64,000 nucleotides of DNA from Candidatus Butyricicoccus avistercoris (GTDB lineage: Bacteria; Bacillota; Clostridia; Oscillospirales; Butyricicoccaceae), in contig DXIE01000046.1 in assembly GCA_019113005.1 (NCBI GenBank), positions 1-64,000 of the forward strand, read 5' to 3'. How positions within the stretch are numbered: position 1 is the stretch's first letter; every line of letters starts with the position of its first letter. Shown here piece after piece: positions 1 to 9,437 of this stretch. Below the pieces are notes generated by a model. That model did not search any database. It saw nothing but the letters and a program-made list of their open reading frames with translations, and was not told the DNA's origin. The translations under genes were made by a program, and so were the position numbers.

Positions 1-30
1 TATAGATTACTACAACAACGAAAGGATTTC

Positions 31-74
31 TATAAAATTAAAAGGAATGAGTCCTGTACAGTACAGAACTCATT
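31..74 (-). terminator. Probable terminator after the traX-like gene
   Basis: Positions 46-74 form a long hairpin: AATGAGT pairs with ACTCATT and CTGTAC with GTACAG, with one mismatch and a single central A. Read leftward, the hairpin is followed by a T-rich stretch (31-45). The U-tract is interrupted, so termination strength is uncertain. Confidence 0.45.
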
Positions 75-139
75 CACTTGCAATTTAAATTTAATATTTA
101 TTTTTGTCTAAACTTTGGGGTTCACTTCAAAGTATCTGC

Positions 140-964
140 TTAAATAAAACTATTTAAAATCTGACGAATAATGCACAGCACAAGTAAATGAGCTGGATAA
201 AATATATAAAACCAATATTTATTATACTTAATTTTAGCATATTCATAGTGCTTTATAAAAAATATTGAGGCTGATGCAATTACAAGTGTAAGTACAAAGT
301 CTAAAAAAATTGTAAAACGTTCTGACCATTGAAAGTCAAAGCCAGTCCAACCACAATATAAGAAATAAAGCACAAATAAAAATAAAAATGTCCAAATAGC
401 TTGCTTTTTACGGTCATCTAATAAGTATAAACCTAAAATAAACGGTATACCAAATTGCCAATATTCCATTTGAAACAGTAGAGTAACAAAATATATCAAA
501 CATACAGACAAGGTATATAGTATGTATTTAACATAATCTTTTATATTTTTACTGCTTATAAATTTAATAATTCCAATGCACAACACACCAAAAGCAAGTG
601 TAAATATAACATTAAGGTCATCAGTGATACTTTGTTCATGTGCCCATGCAAAAATAGGCTGAGAAATAAATCCAGCAATAAGTAAACGGAAAAAATAAGT
701 TTTTATATTTTTAGTATATTTACAGCCCTCTGCAAGCTGAAAGCAGAATATAGGAAAGGCTATTCGACCAAGAGCATATAGAATATCAAAGCTAAAACCT
801 ATTTGTTCTCCACCCTGAGTATATGTAAATCTAATATATGATATACTAAAATCTGTTAACTGTCTTATAGGAGAATTTAAAAGATTATTTATATGGTCTA
901 AAAGCATACAAAAACAGGCTATAAGTTTTAAATGCATTGTGTTAAAAGATATCTTTTTAGTCAC
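140..964 (-). CDS. TraX-like acetyltransferase-type membrane protein
   Basis: This 274-residue protein is almost entirely hydrophobic, with roughly eight predicted membrane segments. The N-terminus (LKLIACFCMLLDHINNLLN) resembles the LK-x-IA-x-x-x-M-x-x-DH signature of the TraX family, known for F-pilin N-acetylation but widespread in Firmicutes without any conjugation system. The start is GTG at 964, seven bases after a GGAGGGG ribosome site at 970-976. No conjugation genes are nearby, so a pilin substrate is unlikely; a role in acetylating an envelope component is inference. It is separated from the upstream ABC operon by a strong hairpin. Confidence 0.7.
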   Translation of the reverse strand: MTKKISFNTMHLKLIACFCMLLDHINNLLNSPIRQLTDFSISYIRFTYTQGGEQIGFSFDILYALGRIAFPIFCFQLAEGCKYTKNIKTYFFRLLIAGFISQPIFAWAHEQSITDDLNVIFTLAFGVLCIGIIKFISSKNIKDYVKYILYTLSVCLIYFVTLLFQMEYWQFGIPFILGLYLLDDRKKQAIWTFLFLFVLYFLYCGWTGFDFQWSERFTIFLDFVLTLVIASASIFFIKHYEYAKIKYNKYWFYIFYPAHLLVLCIIRQILNSFI

Positions 965-990
965 TTTAACCCCTCCATTTTATGAGTAAA

Positions 991-1014
991 AGCAGATGCC
1001 CGAAGGCATCTGCT
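991..1014 (-). terminator. Hairpin after the ABC exporter operon
   Basis: A perfect 10-bp stem (AGCAGATGCC / GGCATCTGCT) closes a CGAA tetraloop. It lies between the permease stop (1018) and the next ribosome site. The downstream U-tract on the minus strand is short (TTTACT), so it may stabilise the 3' end or terminate only partly. Confidence 0.55.
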
Positions 1015-1017
1015 AGT

Positions 1018-3135
1018 TTATTGATTGCTACCCAAAATAATATTTACTAAAAGCTCTAGAGGGAATTTGCCATCAGGGTAAACAAGGTTTGATTGAGTAT
1101 TGTTTTTAAAATTAACCTGTATGCTGAATGGATAATTATTACCAAACTTGAAAACAGTATTAGTGCTGATACTAACTTCATCAAGCATAGCATTTTCAAG
1201 TATTTTTGACATAATATTCACATCATCTATACGTACTGTACTGCCTTCAGAGTCATCAGTAAATAAAGCTTCAATTTTTTGACGTGTTTCATCTGATAAT
1301 TTATCAGATGTTATTATATCATAAATAGATATGTCCATACTAGCAACATTATCCACAGTAAGAGGTTCTGGTTTTACGTTTGCATATTTATCAATAAGTG
1401 CAAGTGTTTTTGTGTAAGTTGAGTATACAGGTACATACTGAAGGGAGCTGCCGTTTGTATATCCATCTTCATTGTAATAGTTTACGTTAACATCAAGTCT
1501 TAAAACAGGGATATCAGTTTTAGCTTGCTCTTTAGTGAGAGTTAAACTTTCCTCTCTAAGAGTTTTAATAATTTCGATTGCTTTGTTTTTATCTATAACA
1601 GTGCCTGAAATATCACTTGAGGTTGTTGCTTGAGTACGAATATCAATTTCAGCCCCTATAAGTTTATCAATAGGGAAATCAAATATAGAATTGTCTTGAT
1701 TTTCTATAAATTCTTTTGTGAAAATAATATCATCTAAATAGCCGATATATTCATCTGTTATAGGGATATTATAATGTCTTGACATTCTGCTGCCATTTTT
1801 TAGAGTGTAGTGTATATTTATATATGTGTTGTTTTCATCTTGAACAAAACCTGTTTGATTATAAAGCTCATTATCCAGATTATCAACACCATACTTAGCA
1901 ATCTTTAAAATAGTTGAGATGTTTTTTGCATCTGTTAAATCATCAAAAGTACTTAAAAAACTACCATAGTTATTACGACCTGGATAATCAGCACTGAAAG
2001 AAACACCGCTTATATTTGCCTCATTAGGTATTTTTTTGTCATAACCTAAGATATCAGCCTTTAGGAGTGTCAAAAATCCGAAAGTAACTACTAAAAGTGC
2101 AATCATAGTTTTCCAGTTTTTGAATAGGGAGCGAATATCAAAGTTATAAAGTGCCTCAAAAACTGCATGTGCAAGTATAACGCCAAAGAATATGCCTACA
2201 TAACGCCATGAGTAACTAGCAATGCCCATAAATAAGAACATAAAGCCGTATCCGCACATCAAAACAAGATAGCATTTAAGTGGAGTTTTCATTTTATAGA
2301 ACGAAAGGGCAGAGCCTGCACGTTCACTTTTGCGAATAGTAAACAATACTTTATTTAAAGCAAACAATATAACAGATACAATAAATGTAACTATAAGCAA
2401 TATTACTGTTCTAATTCCAGTGCTAATGTCAAAATAGGAAGCGAAAGGGAAACATGTACGAGCAATATAGTTTAAAACTGGACTTGACATATATGTGTCA
2501 AATGAAATTTCATATAGAGAAGAAAGCATAACAGCTGTTGCAGGTATTATAACATTTAAAAGTGCATATATACAAGCTGATATAAAAGTATTACCTGATA
2601 AAATAACCGATAGTACAGCGATAGAATAAAATAGTAAGAAATATACAATATTTACTGCAAGAGCTTTAAAAATTAAACCTGCGGTTATATAAAGACCAGC
2701 ACTCATAGTAACAGCACAGACAACAGCAGCAAAATACATAATCACATAAAATGGGATAACTGACATAAAACCAGTTAAGTAAAGCTGCACAAATAAATTT
2801 CCACGGCTTATAGGCAGTGAATGGAAGAAATCCACTTGCTTTCCGCTGTGTAAATATCTAAATAGCATAAATGCAGCTAAGCTTGCCATTATGATGATAC
2901 CTAATTTAGCACCAGGGTACATGTCAGAGAGTAATGAATTAGATGCAATAGATGAGATATAATCTTTTACTTCTGACTCTGGAAGATGAGTTCTCATAGA
3001 TACTTGATGTTGTAGCATCATTAGCGTGAAAAGAGGCAAAGCAAAGAAAAATCCTACACCAGAAAGCACTGGTAAAATTAAATTTCTTCTAATTAGCTCA
3101 CGCTGTAACTTAAAGAAGGAGCGATTTGATGTCAT
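1018..3135 (-). CDS. ABC transporter permease with large C-terminal soluble domain
   Basis: This is a 705-residue protein. The first ~355 residues carry about eight to ten hydrophobic segments with an F-H-S-L-P-I-S-R-G loop, which is typical of permeases paired with YtrA-type regulators. Residues from about 365 on are hydrophilic and read as one large domain. It overlaps the upstream ATPase gene by 26 bases. Its ribosome site GGAGGT (3144-3149) lies inside that gene, so translation is probably coupled. The substrate is unknown. Relatives of this architecture (YtrABCDEF-like systems) respond to cell-wall antibiotics or envelope stress; applying that here is inference from the gntR-ATPase-permease order. 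Confidence 0.75.
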   Translation of the reverse strand: MTSNRSFFKLQRELIRRNLILPVLSGVGFFFALPLFTLMMLQHQVSMRTHLPESEVKDYISSIASNSLLSDMYPGAKLGIIIMASLAAFMLFRYLHSGKQVDFFHSLPISRGNLFVQLYLTGFMSVIPFYVIMYFAAVVCAVTMSAGLYITAGLIFKALAVNIVYFLLFYSIAVLSVILSGNTFISACIYALLNVIIPATAVMLSSLYEISFDTYMSSPVLNYIARTCFPFASYFDISTGIRTVILLIVTFIVSVILFALNKVLFTIRKSERAGSALSFYKMKTPLKCYLVLMCGYGFMFLFMGIASYSWRYVGIFFGVILAHAVFEALYNFDIRSLFKNWKTMIALLVVTFGFLTLLKADILGYDKKIPNEANISGVSFSADYPGRNNYGSFLSTFDDLTDAKNISTILKIAKYGVDNLDNELYNQTGFVQDENNTYINIHYTLKNGSRMSRHYNIPITDEYIGYLDDIIFTKEFIENQDNSIFDFPIDKLIGAEIDIRTQATTSSDISGTVIDKNKAIEIIKTLREESLTLTKEQAKTDIPVLRLDVNVNYYNEDGYTNGSSLQYVPVYSTYTKTLALIDKYANVKPEPLTVDNVASMDISIYDIITSDKLSDETRQKIEALFTDDSEGSTVRIDDVNIMSKILENAMLDEVSISTNTVFKFGNNYPFSIQVNFKNNTQSNLVYPDGKFPLELLVNIILGSNQ

Positions 3136-4009
3136 AACCGATTACCTCCGTTTCACTGATAAAGATTTCTTCTAGGGATAGTGGTAAAAGTTCAAAGAAA
3201 GTAGGTTCAGTTTGTGATATTGCATTTTGAACTTCGTCACGAGTACCACGAACAGTTAAGGTGTAAAGTGAACCTCTGCGGTCTTTATGTATAATATCAA
3301 GACCTGAAAGACTGCTTTCTGGAAATGGCTTATTCCAAATTACTTGTACCTTATGAATACCAAGCTTCATATCATCAAGGTCACGAGAGAATAAAATGCC
3401 GCCTCTATGCAGTAAACCAATATGGTCGCAAATATCCTCAAGCTCTCTTAGGTTATGGCTTGCAATAATAGGAGTTATGCCACGCTCGGCAATATCCTCT
3501 GCAAAAAGAGATTTAACCGCTTGACGTGCTACTGGGTCAAGTCCGTCAAATGTTTCGTCACAGAAAAGATATTCAGCACCAGAACAAAGCCCCATAATAA
3601 CAGAAACCTGTTTTTTCATACCCTTTGAAAAAGTGCGTATTTTGCGTTTTTCATCAAGCTCAAATGCATTCATAAGTTTTTTATAACGCTCTTTATCAAA
3701 TAAAGGATAATAAAGACTATAATGCTTTTGCAGCTCAAGAGGGGTTATACCAGAAAAGAAAAACTGTTCATCTGAAATATAAAAACAGCGGTTTTTAAGT
3801 GGCACATTTTCGAAAATTTCTTCATCATCAATGGTGATACTTCCTTCATCTGGTTTTAAAATGCCCGAAAGCATACGAAGGAAGGTAGATTTACCCGCAC
3901 CATTTGAGCCGATAAGACCAAATACAGAACCTGTTTGAATTTCTGCACTTACATGGTCTACTGCACAGAGTGAATCAAAGTATTTGGTTGCATTTGTAGA
4001 ACAAATCAT
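3110..4009 (-). CDS. ABC transporter ATP-binding protein
   Basis: This is a 299-residue cytoplasmic nucleotide-binding subunit for the adjacent permease. Visible motifs are Walker A GSNGAGKST (34-42), a divergent signature FSKGM (127-131), Walker B YLFCDE (147-152), D-loop GLD (156-158) and H-loop His185. The catalytic glutamate is present. The FSKGM signature and the roughly 90-residue C-terminal extension match the YtrB-like subclass. It starts three bases after the gntR stop with ribosome site AAGGAGGA, so it is in the same operon. The exported substrate cannot be deduced. Confidence 0.88.
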   Translation of the reverse strand: MICSTNATKYFDSLCAVDHVSAEIQTGSVFGLIGSNGAGKSTFLRMLSGILKPDEGSITIDDEEIFENVPLKNRCFYISDEQFFFSGITPLELQKHYSLYYPLFDKERYKKLMNAFELDEKRKIRTFSKGMKKQVSVIMGLCSGAEYLFCDETFDGLDPVARQAVKSLFAEDIAERGITPIIASHNLRELEDICDHIGLLHRGGILFSRDLDDMKLGIHKVQVIWNKPFPESSLSGLDIIHKDRRGSLYTLTVRGTRDEVQNAISQTEPTFFELLPLSLEEIFISETEVIGYDIKSLLL

Positions 4010-4012
4010 GAT

Positions 4013-4378
4013 TTAATCCTCCTTTTTCCCGTTTATCCATGATACAATTTGAGTATCAGTTGCCCCGAGTTCTCTTGCCGATTGTGCAAGAGTTTTAATT
4101 TGCTCACCTATTTCATCTATACGTTTATTTTTTACGCCTTGGCAGTCGCTTGAAATAAAACTTCCTCGACCTTTTACCGAATAAACTATATTTCTGCTTT
4201 CAAGCTCTGCATATGCTCTTTGTATAGTGTTAGGATTTATTGAAAGCTCCATTGCAAGTTGTCTAACACTTGGAAGTTGGTCATTGGGTTGATAAATGCC
4301 ATGCATTGCCATATCTTCAATACCGTCAGCGACCTGTTCGTAAATTGGTCTTGAATCTCTAAAATCTATGCGTAGCAT
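4013..4378 (-). CDS. GntR-family (YtrA-type) transcriptional repressor
   Basis: This 121-residue DNA-binding protein consists of a GntR winged helix (residues ~10-78, including the LPSVRQLAMELSINPNTIQ recognition region) and a short ~40-residue C-terminal tail. That is the usual size of the YtrA subfamily, which lacks a large ligand domain. It is first in an operon with the ATPase and permease. It probably represses its own operon: a perfect interrupted palindrome covers the expected transcription start. In this subfamily derepression follows envelope stress in some species; the signal here is unknown. Confidence 0.88.
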   Translation of the reverse strand: MLRIDFRDSRPIYEQVADGIEDMAMHGIYQPNDQLPSVRQLAMELSINPNTIQRAYAELESRNIVYSVKGRGSFISSDCQGVKNKRIDEIGEQIKTLAQSARELGATDTQIVSWINGKKED

Positions 4379-4408
4379 GAAAATCCTCCTTTCATAATTG
4401 TATGAGAT

Positions 4409-4427
4409 GTACTAGCATATCTAGTAC
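4409..4427 (-). promoter_or_regulatory. Palindromic operator of the gntR-ABC operon
   Basis: GTACTAG (4409-4415) and CTAGTAC (4421-4427) are perfect inverted repeats separated by five bases. They sit at the predicted +1 of the operon promoter, the usual location of YtrA-type autorepressor sites. Confidence 0.7.
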
Positions 4428-4431
4428 ACTT

Positions 4432-4461
4432 AGTATACACCTTTGATGCATTATATGTCAA
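4432..4461 (-). promoter_or_regulatory. SigA-type promoter of the gntR-ABC operon
   Basis: On the minus strand TTGACA (4461-4456) is followed after 18 bases by TATACT (4437-4432). The start point would fall in the adjacent operator. Confidence 0.7.
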
Positions 4462-4478
4462 GCTATAAAAAATAATAA

Positions 4479-4507
4479 TTGTTTAATATGATATATTATG
4501 ATAGAAT
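4479..4507 (+). promoter_or_regulatory. Promoter of ung
   Basis: TTGTTT (4479-4484) and TAGAAT (4502-4507) are separated by 17 bases, about 50 bases ahead of the ung start. Confidence 0.5.
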
Positions 4508-4559
4508 ATATAAAAATATATGAATACATTGCGGGTTTTATCACTTGGAGGTTATAAAA

Positions 4560-5231
4560 ATGGTGCATTTAGGTAATGACTGGGACGATATATTAAAAGA
4601 TGAATTTGAAAGCGAATATTATAAAAAAATCAGATATTGGCTTAAAAAAGAGTATGATGAGCAAACAATTTTTCCGCCTATGGACGATATTTTCAATGCT
4701 TTAAAATATACTCCATATGAAAATGTAAAAGCGGTTATGTTAGGACAAGACCCATATCATGGTTTAGGTCAGGCTCATGGTTTATGTTTTTCTGTTAAAG
4801 AAGGAGTAGCTATTCCACCATCACTTAGAAATATTTTTACAGAAATTCAAAATGAGCTTGGAATTACTCCGCCACAAAATGGCACACTCACCAAATGGGC
4901 AAAACAGGGAATTTTAATGTTAAACACTGTGCTTACTGTAAGAGAGGGTCATGCAAATAGTCATAAAAATATAGGCTGGACTACTTTCACAGACAATATT
5001 ATTAAAAAATTAAATGAGCATGAAAAGCCTATTGTTTTCTTTTTATGGGGCAAAAATGCAAGGGATAAAAAGAAATTTATAACAAATCCTAATCATTTGA
5101 TTTTAGAAACTGTACACCCTTCACCACTTTCAGCATACAATGGCTTTTTTGGCTGTGGGCATTTTGTAAAATGCAATGAATTTTTACAGTCGCAAGGTTT
5201 AGAGCCTATTAACTGGGATTTAAAAGAGTAA
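4560..5231 (+). CDS. ung: Uracil-DNA glycosylase (family 1)
   Basis: This enzyme removes uracil from DNA to start base excision repair. The product is 223 residues, normal for the family. The water-activating motif GQDPYHG and the minor-groove loop HPSPLSAYNGFFGCGHF are both intact. I chose ATG at 4560 because GGAGG (4547-4551) sits nine bases ahead; the in-frame TTG at 4545 overlaps that ribosome site and is rejected. The gene appears monocistronic, ending at a strong bidirectional terminator. Confidence 0.97.
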   Translation: MVHLGNDWDDILKDEFESEYYKKIRYWLKKEYDEQTIFPPMDDIFNALKYTPYENVKAVMLGQDPYHGLGQAHGLCFSVKEGVAIPPSLRNIFTEIQNELGITPPQNGTLTKWAKQGILMLNTVLTVREGHANSHKNIGWTTFTDNIIKKLNEHEKPIVFFLWGKNARDKKKFITNPNHLILETVHPSPLSAYNGFFGCGHFVKCNEFLQSQGLEPINWDLKE

Positions 5232-5235
5232 AAAT

Positions 5236-5263
5236 AAAAGGTCTGGAAAAACCAGACCTTTTT
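5236..5263. terminator. Bidirectional terminator between ung and the winged-helix gene
   Basis: An 11-bp stem (AAAAGGTCTGG / CCAGACCTTTT) with an AAAAA loop is flanked by A and T runs on both sides. It can serve the convergent genes on both strands. Confidence 0.9.
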
Positions 5264-5264
5264 A

Positions 5265-5786
5265 TCATTTATAATCCTCAGTCATTGCTTTAAGCAGTAC
5301 CTGATATATTTTTTCCGCATTATTTTTGAATGTTTTGCGTAAAATATCCGCTTGACCTTGGCTTACAACATGCATTTGTATAGAAAATACATCTTCCATT
5401 GTCATATTAACAAGTAAGTCGTTATCTTCCAGTTTTTTGACCGATGTTGTAACTGCTGCATCTCGTCTGAGTTTTTGCACAACTCTGAGTGCAGATTGTT
5501 CAGCGGCTTCTCTTACAGTATATGGCAGATGGTTTTTGAAAAGCTCCATTGTTTCTTTGCCTTTTTCGGTTATTTCAAAAAGCTCATCATTTAATTTATT
5601 CATATGACCAGTATTTATAAGCTCATCAAAAGCTTCTTTAAGCTCAAAATAACCAAAACCATCATCACACCATGTACACAAATCAACAATAGTTTCTAAA
5701 TCTACTGCAAAAGGCAGAAATCCCGTTGCATAAAGAATTAAAAACTTAATTTCTTCTTTAGTTTTAATAAATCCATGTCGTGCCAT
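5265..5786 (-). CDS. Winged-helix protein, DUF4364-like
   Basis: This is a 173-residue soluble protein. Residues ~8-80 look like a winged helix-turn-helix (EEIKFLILYATGFLP, then YFELKEAFDELINTGHM, then a short beta wing ELFEITEKGKE). A helical C-terminal half follows. The pattern and size agree with the clostridial DUF4364 family as I remember it, whose function is not established. The ribosome site CGGAGGT precedes ATG at 5786. It stands alone between ung (convergent) and the acetyltransferase (divergent). A role as transcriptional regulator is inference. Confidence 0.6.
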   Translation of the reverse strand: MARHGFIKTKEEIKFLILYATGFLPFAVDLETIVDLCTWCDDGFGYFELKEAFDELINTGHMNKLNDELFEITEKGKETMELFKNHLPYTVREAAEQSALRVVQKLRRDAAVTTSVKKLEDNDLLVNMTMEDVFSIQMHVVSQGQADILRKTFKNNAEKIYQVLLKAMTEDYK

Positions 5787-5886
5787 AGTGAGAATACCTC
5801 CGAATTAGGGGCTTTTTATGCTATAAATTAATTATAACATAAAACGAGCCTTTTTTCAGCAAAAAATTATTGTTAGAAAAATAAGA

Positions 5887-5915
5887 TTGTAACATAAATT
5901 TAAAGAGCGTATAAT
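5887..5915 (+). promoter_or_regulatory. Promoter of the GNAT-radC operon
   Basis: TTGTAA (5887-5892) and a consensus TATAAT (5910-5915) are separated by 17 bases. Confidence 0.75.
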
Positions 5916-5943
5916 TAAATTAAAAAACTGGAGGTTAAATCGC

Positions 5944-6564
5944 TTGAAGGAAATTAAAATAAGACCAGCTACTTTATCTGATGCACAAAAAATGCTAGAT
6001 ATATATGCTCCATATGTAAAACATACAACTGTGTCATCAGAATATGATGTGCCTTCCATTGAGGAGTTTTGCCGAAGAATAAACACTTATACTGAAAAAC
6101 TTCCTTGGCTTGTATGTGAAATAGATGGCAAAATAGCAGGTTATACCTATGCTGCACCACATAGAACAAGAGCTGCATATAAGTGGTCGGTTGAAACCTC
6201 TATTTATGTATCTCAAGAGTTTCACCGTCATGGTGTGGCTAGTGCTTTATACTCAGCTATTTTTGAAATTTTACATATTCAAGGGTACTATAATATATAT
6301 GTGGGTATAACTTCACCTAATGAGAGAAGTATGAAATTCCATAAATCTATGGGCTTTTTGATTTCGGGTGCATATCAAAACAGTATGTATAAATTCGGTC
6401 AGTGGCGTGATGTATTATGGATGGGTAAAGAGCTTAGAGCACATGAAACAGCACCTGAGCCAACTATACCATTCAAGGACATAGAAAATACACCAATTTG
6501 TGATAGAATATTCAAATCAGCAGCAACAAAAATACATGAAAAAGTGGAGATAAACAATGGGTGA
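5944..6564 (+). CDS. GNAT N-acetyltransferase, phosphinothricin/methionine-sulfoximine type
   Basis: This is a 206-residue acetyl-CoA-dependent acetyltransferase. It shows the pattern of the phosphinothricin acetyltransferase subgroup: IRPATLSDAQKMLDIYAP at the N-terminus, ETSIYVSQEFHRHGVASALY as the acetyl-CoA loop, and NERSMKFHKSMGF near the end. A ~30-residue tail follows the domain. The start is TTG at 5944, nine bases after GGAGG (5930-5934). It overlaps radC by eight bases, so the two are co-translated. Natural substrates of this subgroup are usually methionine sulfone/sulfoximine-like; the actual substrate here is unknown. Confidence 0.85.
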   Translation: MKEIKIRPATLSDAQKMLDIYAPYVKHTTVSSEYDVPSIEEFCRRINTYTEKLPWLVCEIDGKIAGYTYAAPHRTRAAYKWSVETSIYVSQEFHRHGVASALYSAIFEILHIQGYYNIYVGITSPNERSMKFHKSMGFLISGAYQNSMYKFGQWRDVLWMGKELRAHETAPEPTIPFKDIENTPICDRIFKSAATKIHEKVEINNG

Positions 6565-7351
6565 TACTACACATAAAGACCATAGAGCAAGAATGAAAGA
6601 GCGTTTATTAAAACATGGCTTGGAGTCATTCCATGACCATGAAGTGCTTGAAGTTTTGCTTTATTTTTCTGTTCCGAGAATTGATACTAACCCTATTGCA
6701 CATGAACTTATGGATAAATTCGGCAGCCTTCATGCAGTTATAGAGGCAAATGCAGAGGCTCTGAGGGAAGTAAAGGGAATAGGTGAAAATTCTATTGCAC
6801 TGATTACCTTTTTTCGTCAGTTTATGGCTAGATATGCAACAGATAAGGAGGAATATGACCTTAAATTTGCTGCAATGGATACATCAGAGAAAATCGGCAG
6901 ATATTTAAAACCTCGTTTTATAGATAAAACAGAAGAACATCTTGTTGCTATGGCTACTGACATAAAAGGTAAAGTGCTTGGAGTAGAGGAAATAAGCAAG
7001 GGAAGTATAAGAAATACCAATATAAATATAAGAAAACTGGTTGAATTTGCTTTAAAATACAATGCATCAGGTATAATTTTAGCACACAATCACCCTGGGG
7101 GACTGGCTATTCCATCAGATGATGACTTAAATGCAACTAGGATAATTCAAGAGGCACTTATGCCAATGGATATAGTTGTAAGAGACCATATAATTATAGC
7201 TGGTAATGATTTTGTGTCCTTAAAAGATAGCAATATGATGCAATATGTGAGTATTTTGCAATCAGATGTTCATAAAAGACATATATTATATAAAAGACCA
7301 TCTCAAAAATGTGCATCTAACATACTGGATATAAATAAAGAAAAACCATAA
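6557..7351 (+). CDS. radC: RadC family JAB-domain protein
   Basis: The 264-residue protein has helix-hairpin-helix-like residues (~28-85) and a JAB/MPN metalloprotease-like domain. Its motif HNHPGG is at 177-182 and an aspartate cluster at 188-190 supplies the remaining JAMM ligand. The C-terminus is some 30 residues longer than usual and basic. Despite the name, a recombination-repair role for RadC is not supported experimentally in other bacteria, and its biochemical activity is unsettled. It is the second gene of the operon with the acetyltransferase. Confidence 0.9.
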   Translation: MGDTTHKDHRARMKERLLKHGLESFHDHEVLEVLLYFSVPRIDTNPIAHELMDKFGSLHAVIEANAEALREVKGIGENSIALITFFRQFMARYATDKEEYDLKFAAMDTSEKIGRYLKPRFIDKTEEHLVAMATDIKGKVLGVEEISKGSIRNTNINIRKLVEFALKYNASGIILAHNHPGGLAIPSDDDLNATRIIQEALMPMDIVVRDHIIIAGNDFVSLKDSNMMQYVSILQSDVHKRHILYKRPSQKCASNILDINKEKP

Positions 7352-7380
7352 AAGCCATAGTTTTAAACTATGGCTTTTTT
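7351..7380 (+). terminator. Terminator after radC
   Basis: AAAGCCATAG (7351-7360) pairs with CTATGGCTTT (7368-7377), followed by a T run. The hairpin begins on the last base of the radC stop codon. Confidence 0.9.
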
Positions 7381-7393
7381 GTATGTTTTCATA

Positions 7394-7407
7394 AGAACAA
7401 ATGTTCT
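7394..7407 (+). promoter_or_regulatory. LexA-type SOS box ahead of uvrB
   Basis: AGAACAAATGTTCT is a perfect palindrome around a two-base centre and matches the Firmicute LexA core GAAC-N4-GTTC. It lies upstream of the uvrB promoter elements. uvrB and uvrA are classical SOS genes. Confidence 0.8.
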
Positions 7408-7435
7408 GTTTTTGCTATACTTTTTTTATATATGA

Positions 7436-7444
7436 TGGTATAAT
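7436..7444 (+). promoter_or_regulatory. Extended -10 promoter of the uvrBA operon
   Basis: TGGTATAAT at 7436-7444 is an extended -10 element. No good -35 lies 16-18 bases upstream (the best, TTGCTA at 7412, is 21 bases away). The start would be near 7451. Confidence 0.55.
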
Positions 7445-7489
7445 TCTTGGTGAAATAGTGGCAGATTATATATCGGAGGTGAAAATAAA

Positions 7490-9436
7490 ATGGAATTTAA
7501 AGTTAAAAGTCCTTATAAAATGGCAGGTGACCAACCAGAGGCAGTTGAAAAACTTGCAAATGGATTTTTAAATGGTATAGACGAACAGGTTTTACTTGGT
7601 GTTACTGGCTCTGGTAAGACCTTTACAATGGCAAATATCATAGAAAGAGTGCAAAAACCTACACTTGTGCTTGCTCATAACAAAACATTAGCCGCTCAGC
7701 TTTGCTCAGAGCTAAGAGAGTTTTTCCCAGATAATGCGGTTGAATATTTTGTAAGTTACTATGATTATTATCAGCCAGAGGCGTATATTGCATCAACTGA
7801 CACCTATATAGAAAAAGACTCATCTATAAATGAGGAAATAGACAGACTTCGACATTCGGCAACCGCTGTTTTAAGTGAAAGAGAAGATGTTATTATTGTT
7901 GCATCTGTTTCTTGTATTTATTCGCTTGGTGACCCTATTGACTACAAAAATATGGTTATTTCACTTCGCCCTAATATGGAAAAAAATCGAGATGATTTAA
8001 TAAAAAAACTCATAGAGCTTCAATACGAACGAAATGATGTCGCTTTTGAACGAAACCGTTTCAGAGTGCGTGGTGATACAGTGGAAATATGGCCTGTTTA
8101 TTCTGATAACGATTGTGTTAGAATTGAATTTTTCGGTGATGAAATAGACCGAATAAGCAGAATTGACCCGCTTACAGGCAAAGCGATAAAAGAGCTTTCA
8201 CATATAGCGATTTTCCCAGCAAGTCACTATGTTACAAGCAGAGAAAAACTGCAAGCTGCAATAAAAGAACTTGAAAGGGAACTTGATGCACAGGTTGAGT
8301 ATTTTAATTCACAGGGCAAACTTGTAGAGGCTCAGCGTATTGCACAGCGTACACGTTACGATATAGAAATGTTACAAGAAATAGGTTTTTGTTCGGGTAT
8401 TGAAAACTATTCTAGAGTACTTTCGGGCAGAGAGGCAGGTTCTTCACCTTATACACTCATAGATTATTTTCCAGATGATTTTCTATTAATAGTAGATGAA
8501 AGCCATGTAACGCTCCCACAGGTTAGAGCTATGTATCATGGTGATAGAGCTAGAAAAGAGTCACTTGTGCAAAATGGTTTTAGACTTCCATCAGCTATGG
8601 ATAACAGACCGCTTAATTTTGATGAATTTAATGAGCGTTTAAATCAAGTTTTATATGTATCCGCAACACCAGCTCAGTATGAAAAAGAACGTGCAGGTCA
8701 AATTGTAGAGCAGGTTATAAGACCTACTGGACTTTTAGACCCTATAATTTCTGTTAGACCAGTTGAAGGTCAGCTTGATGATTTATTATCCGAAATTCAC
8801 AAACGTATAGAGCTTAAAGAGCGTGTGCTAGTTACTACTCTTACTAAAAAAATGGCAGAGGACTTAACCGCATATTTAGAAGGTGTAGGAATTAAAGTGC
8901 GTTATATGCACCATGATGTTAAAACTATTGAGAGAATGGAGCTTATAAGAGATTTACGCCTTGGTGTTTATGATGTGTTAGTAGGTATTAACCTTTTAAG
9001 AGAAGGTCTTGATTTGCCAGAAGTTTCTCTTGTTGCTATTTTAGATGCTGATAAAGAGGGCTTTTTACGTTCAGAAACCTCACTTATTCAGACAATAGGC
9101 AGAGCCGCACGAAATGAAAATGGTATGGTTATAATGTATGCAGATAGTGAAACGCCATCTATGCACAGAGCTATAACTGAAACCAAACGAAGAAGAAAAC
9201 TTCAACAGGAATTTAATGAAAAGCATGGTATAACTCCAAAGACTGTTAAAAAGAGTATTAAGGATATTATTGAAATATCCAGTGAGAGTAAAGTGCCTAC
9301 AAAGAAACTCACCAAAACACAAAAAGAGGCTGAAATTGCTCGTCTTACACGTCAAATGAAAGAGGCTGCAAAGCTGTTAGAGTTTGAGCTTGCAGCAGAA
9401 ATTCGTGACCAGATAAAACAGCTAGAGGGGAAATAA
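7490..9436 (+). CDS. uvrB: Excinuclease ABC subunit UvrB
   Basis: This is the damage-verification helicase of nucleotide excision repair, loaded on DNA by UvrA and partnered with UvrC. At 648 residues it is full length. Visible features are Walker A GVTGSGKT (37-44), the beta-hairpin region [12 protein letters not shown], the DESH helicase box, the helicase VI motif QTIGRAARN and a C-terminal UVR domain that binds UvrC. The ribosome site CGGAGGTG precedes ATG at 7490. It is first in an operon with the ferredoxin gene and uvrA. Confidence 0.98.
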   Translation: MEFKVKSPYKMAGDQPEAVEKLANGFLNGIDEQVLLGVTGSGKTFTMANIIERVQKPTLVLAHNKTLAAQLCSELREFFPDNAVEYFVSYYDYYQPEAYIASTDTYIEKDSSINEEIDRLRHSATAVLSEREDVIIVASVSCIYSLGDPIDYKNMVISLRPNMEKNRDDLIKKLIELQYERNDVAFERNRFRVRGDTVEIWPVYSDNDCVRIEFFGDEIDRISRIDPLTGKAIKELSHIAIFPASHYVTSREKLQAAIKELERELDAQVEYFNSQGKLVEAQRIAQRTRYDIEMLQEIGFCSGIENYSRVLSGREAGSSPYTLIDYFPDDFLLIVDESHVTLPQVRAMYHGDRARKESLVQNGFRLPSAMDNRPLNFDEFNERLNQVLYVSATPAQYEKERAGQIVEQVIRPTGLLDPIISVRPVEGQLDDLLSEIHKRIELKERVLVTTLTKKMAEDLTAYLEGVGIKVRYMHHDVKTIERMELIRDLRLGVYDVLVGINLLREGLDLPEVSLVAILDADKEGFLRSETSLIQTIGRAARNENGMVIMYADSETPSMHRAITETKRRRKLQQEFNEKHGITPKTVKKSIKDIIEISSESKVPTKKLTKTQKEAEIARLTRQMKEAAKLLEFELAAEIRDQIKQLEGK

Positions 9437-9437
9437 T

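Noticed and set aside
4545..4559. TTG at 4545 as the ung start
   Set aside because: It overlaps the GGAGG ribosome site that serves ATG at 4560. The same reasoning moved the starts of the deacetylase-like gene, IID, perR, nifJ and the amino acid ATPase gene.
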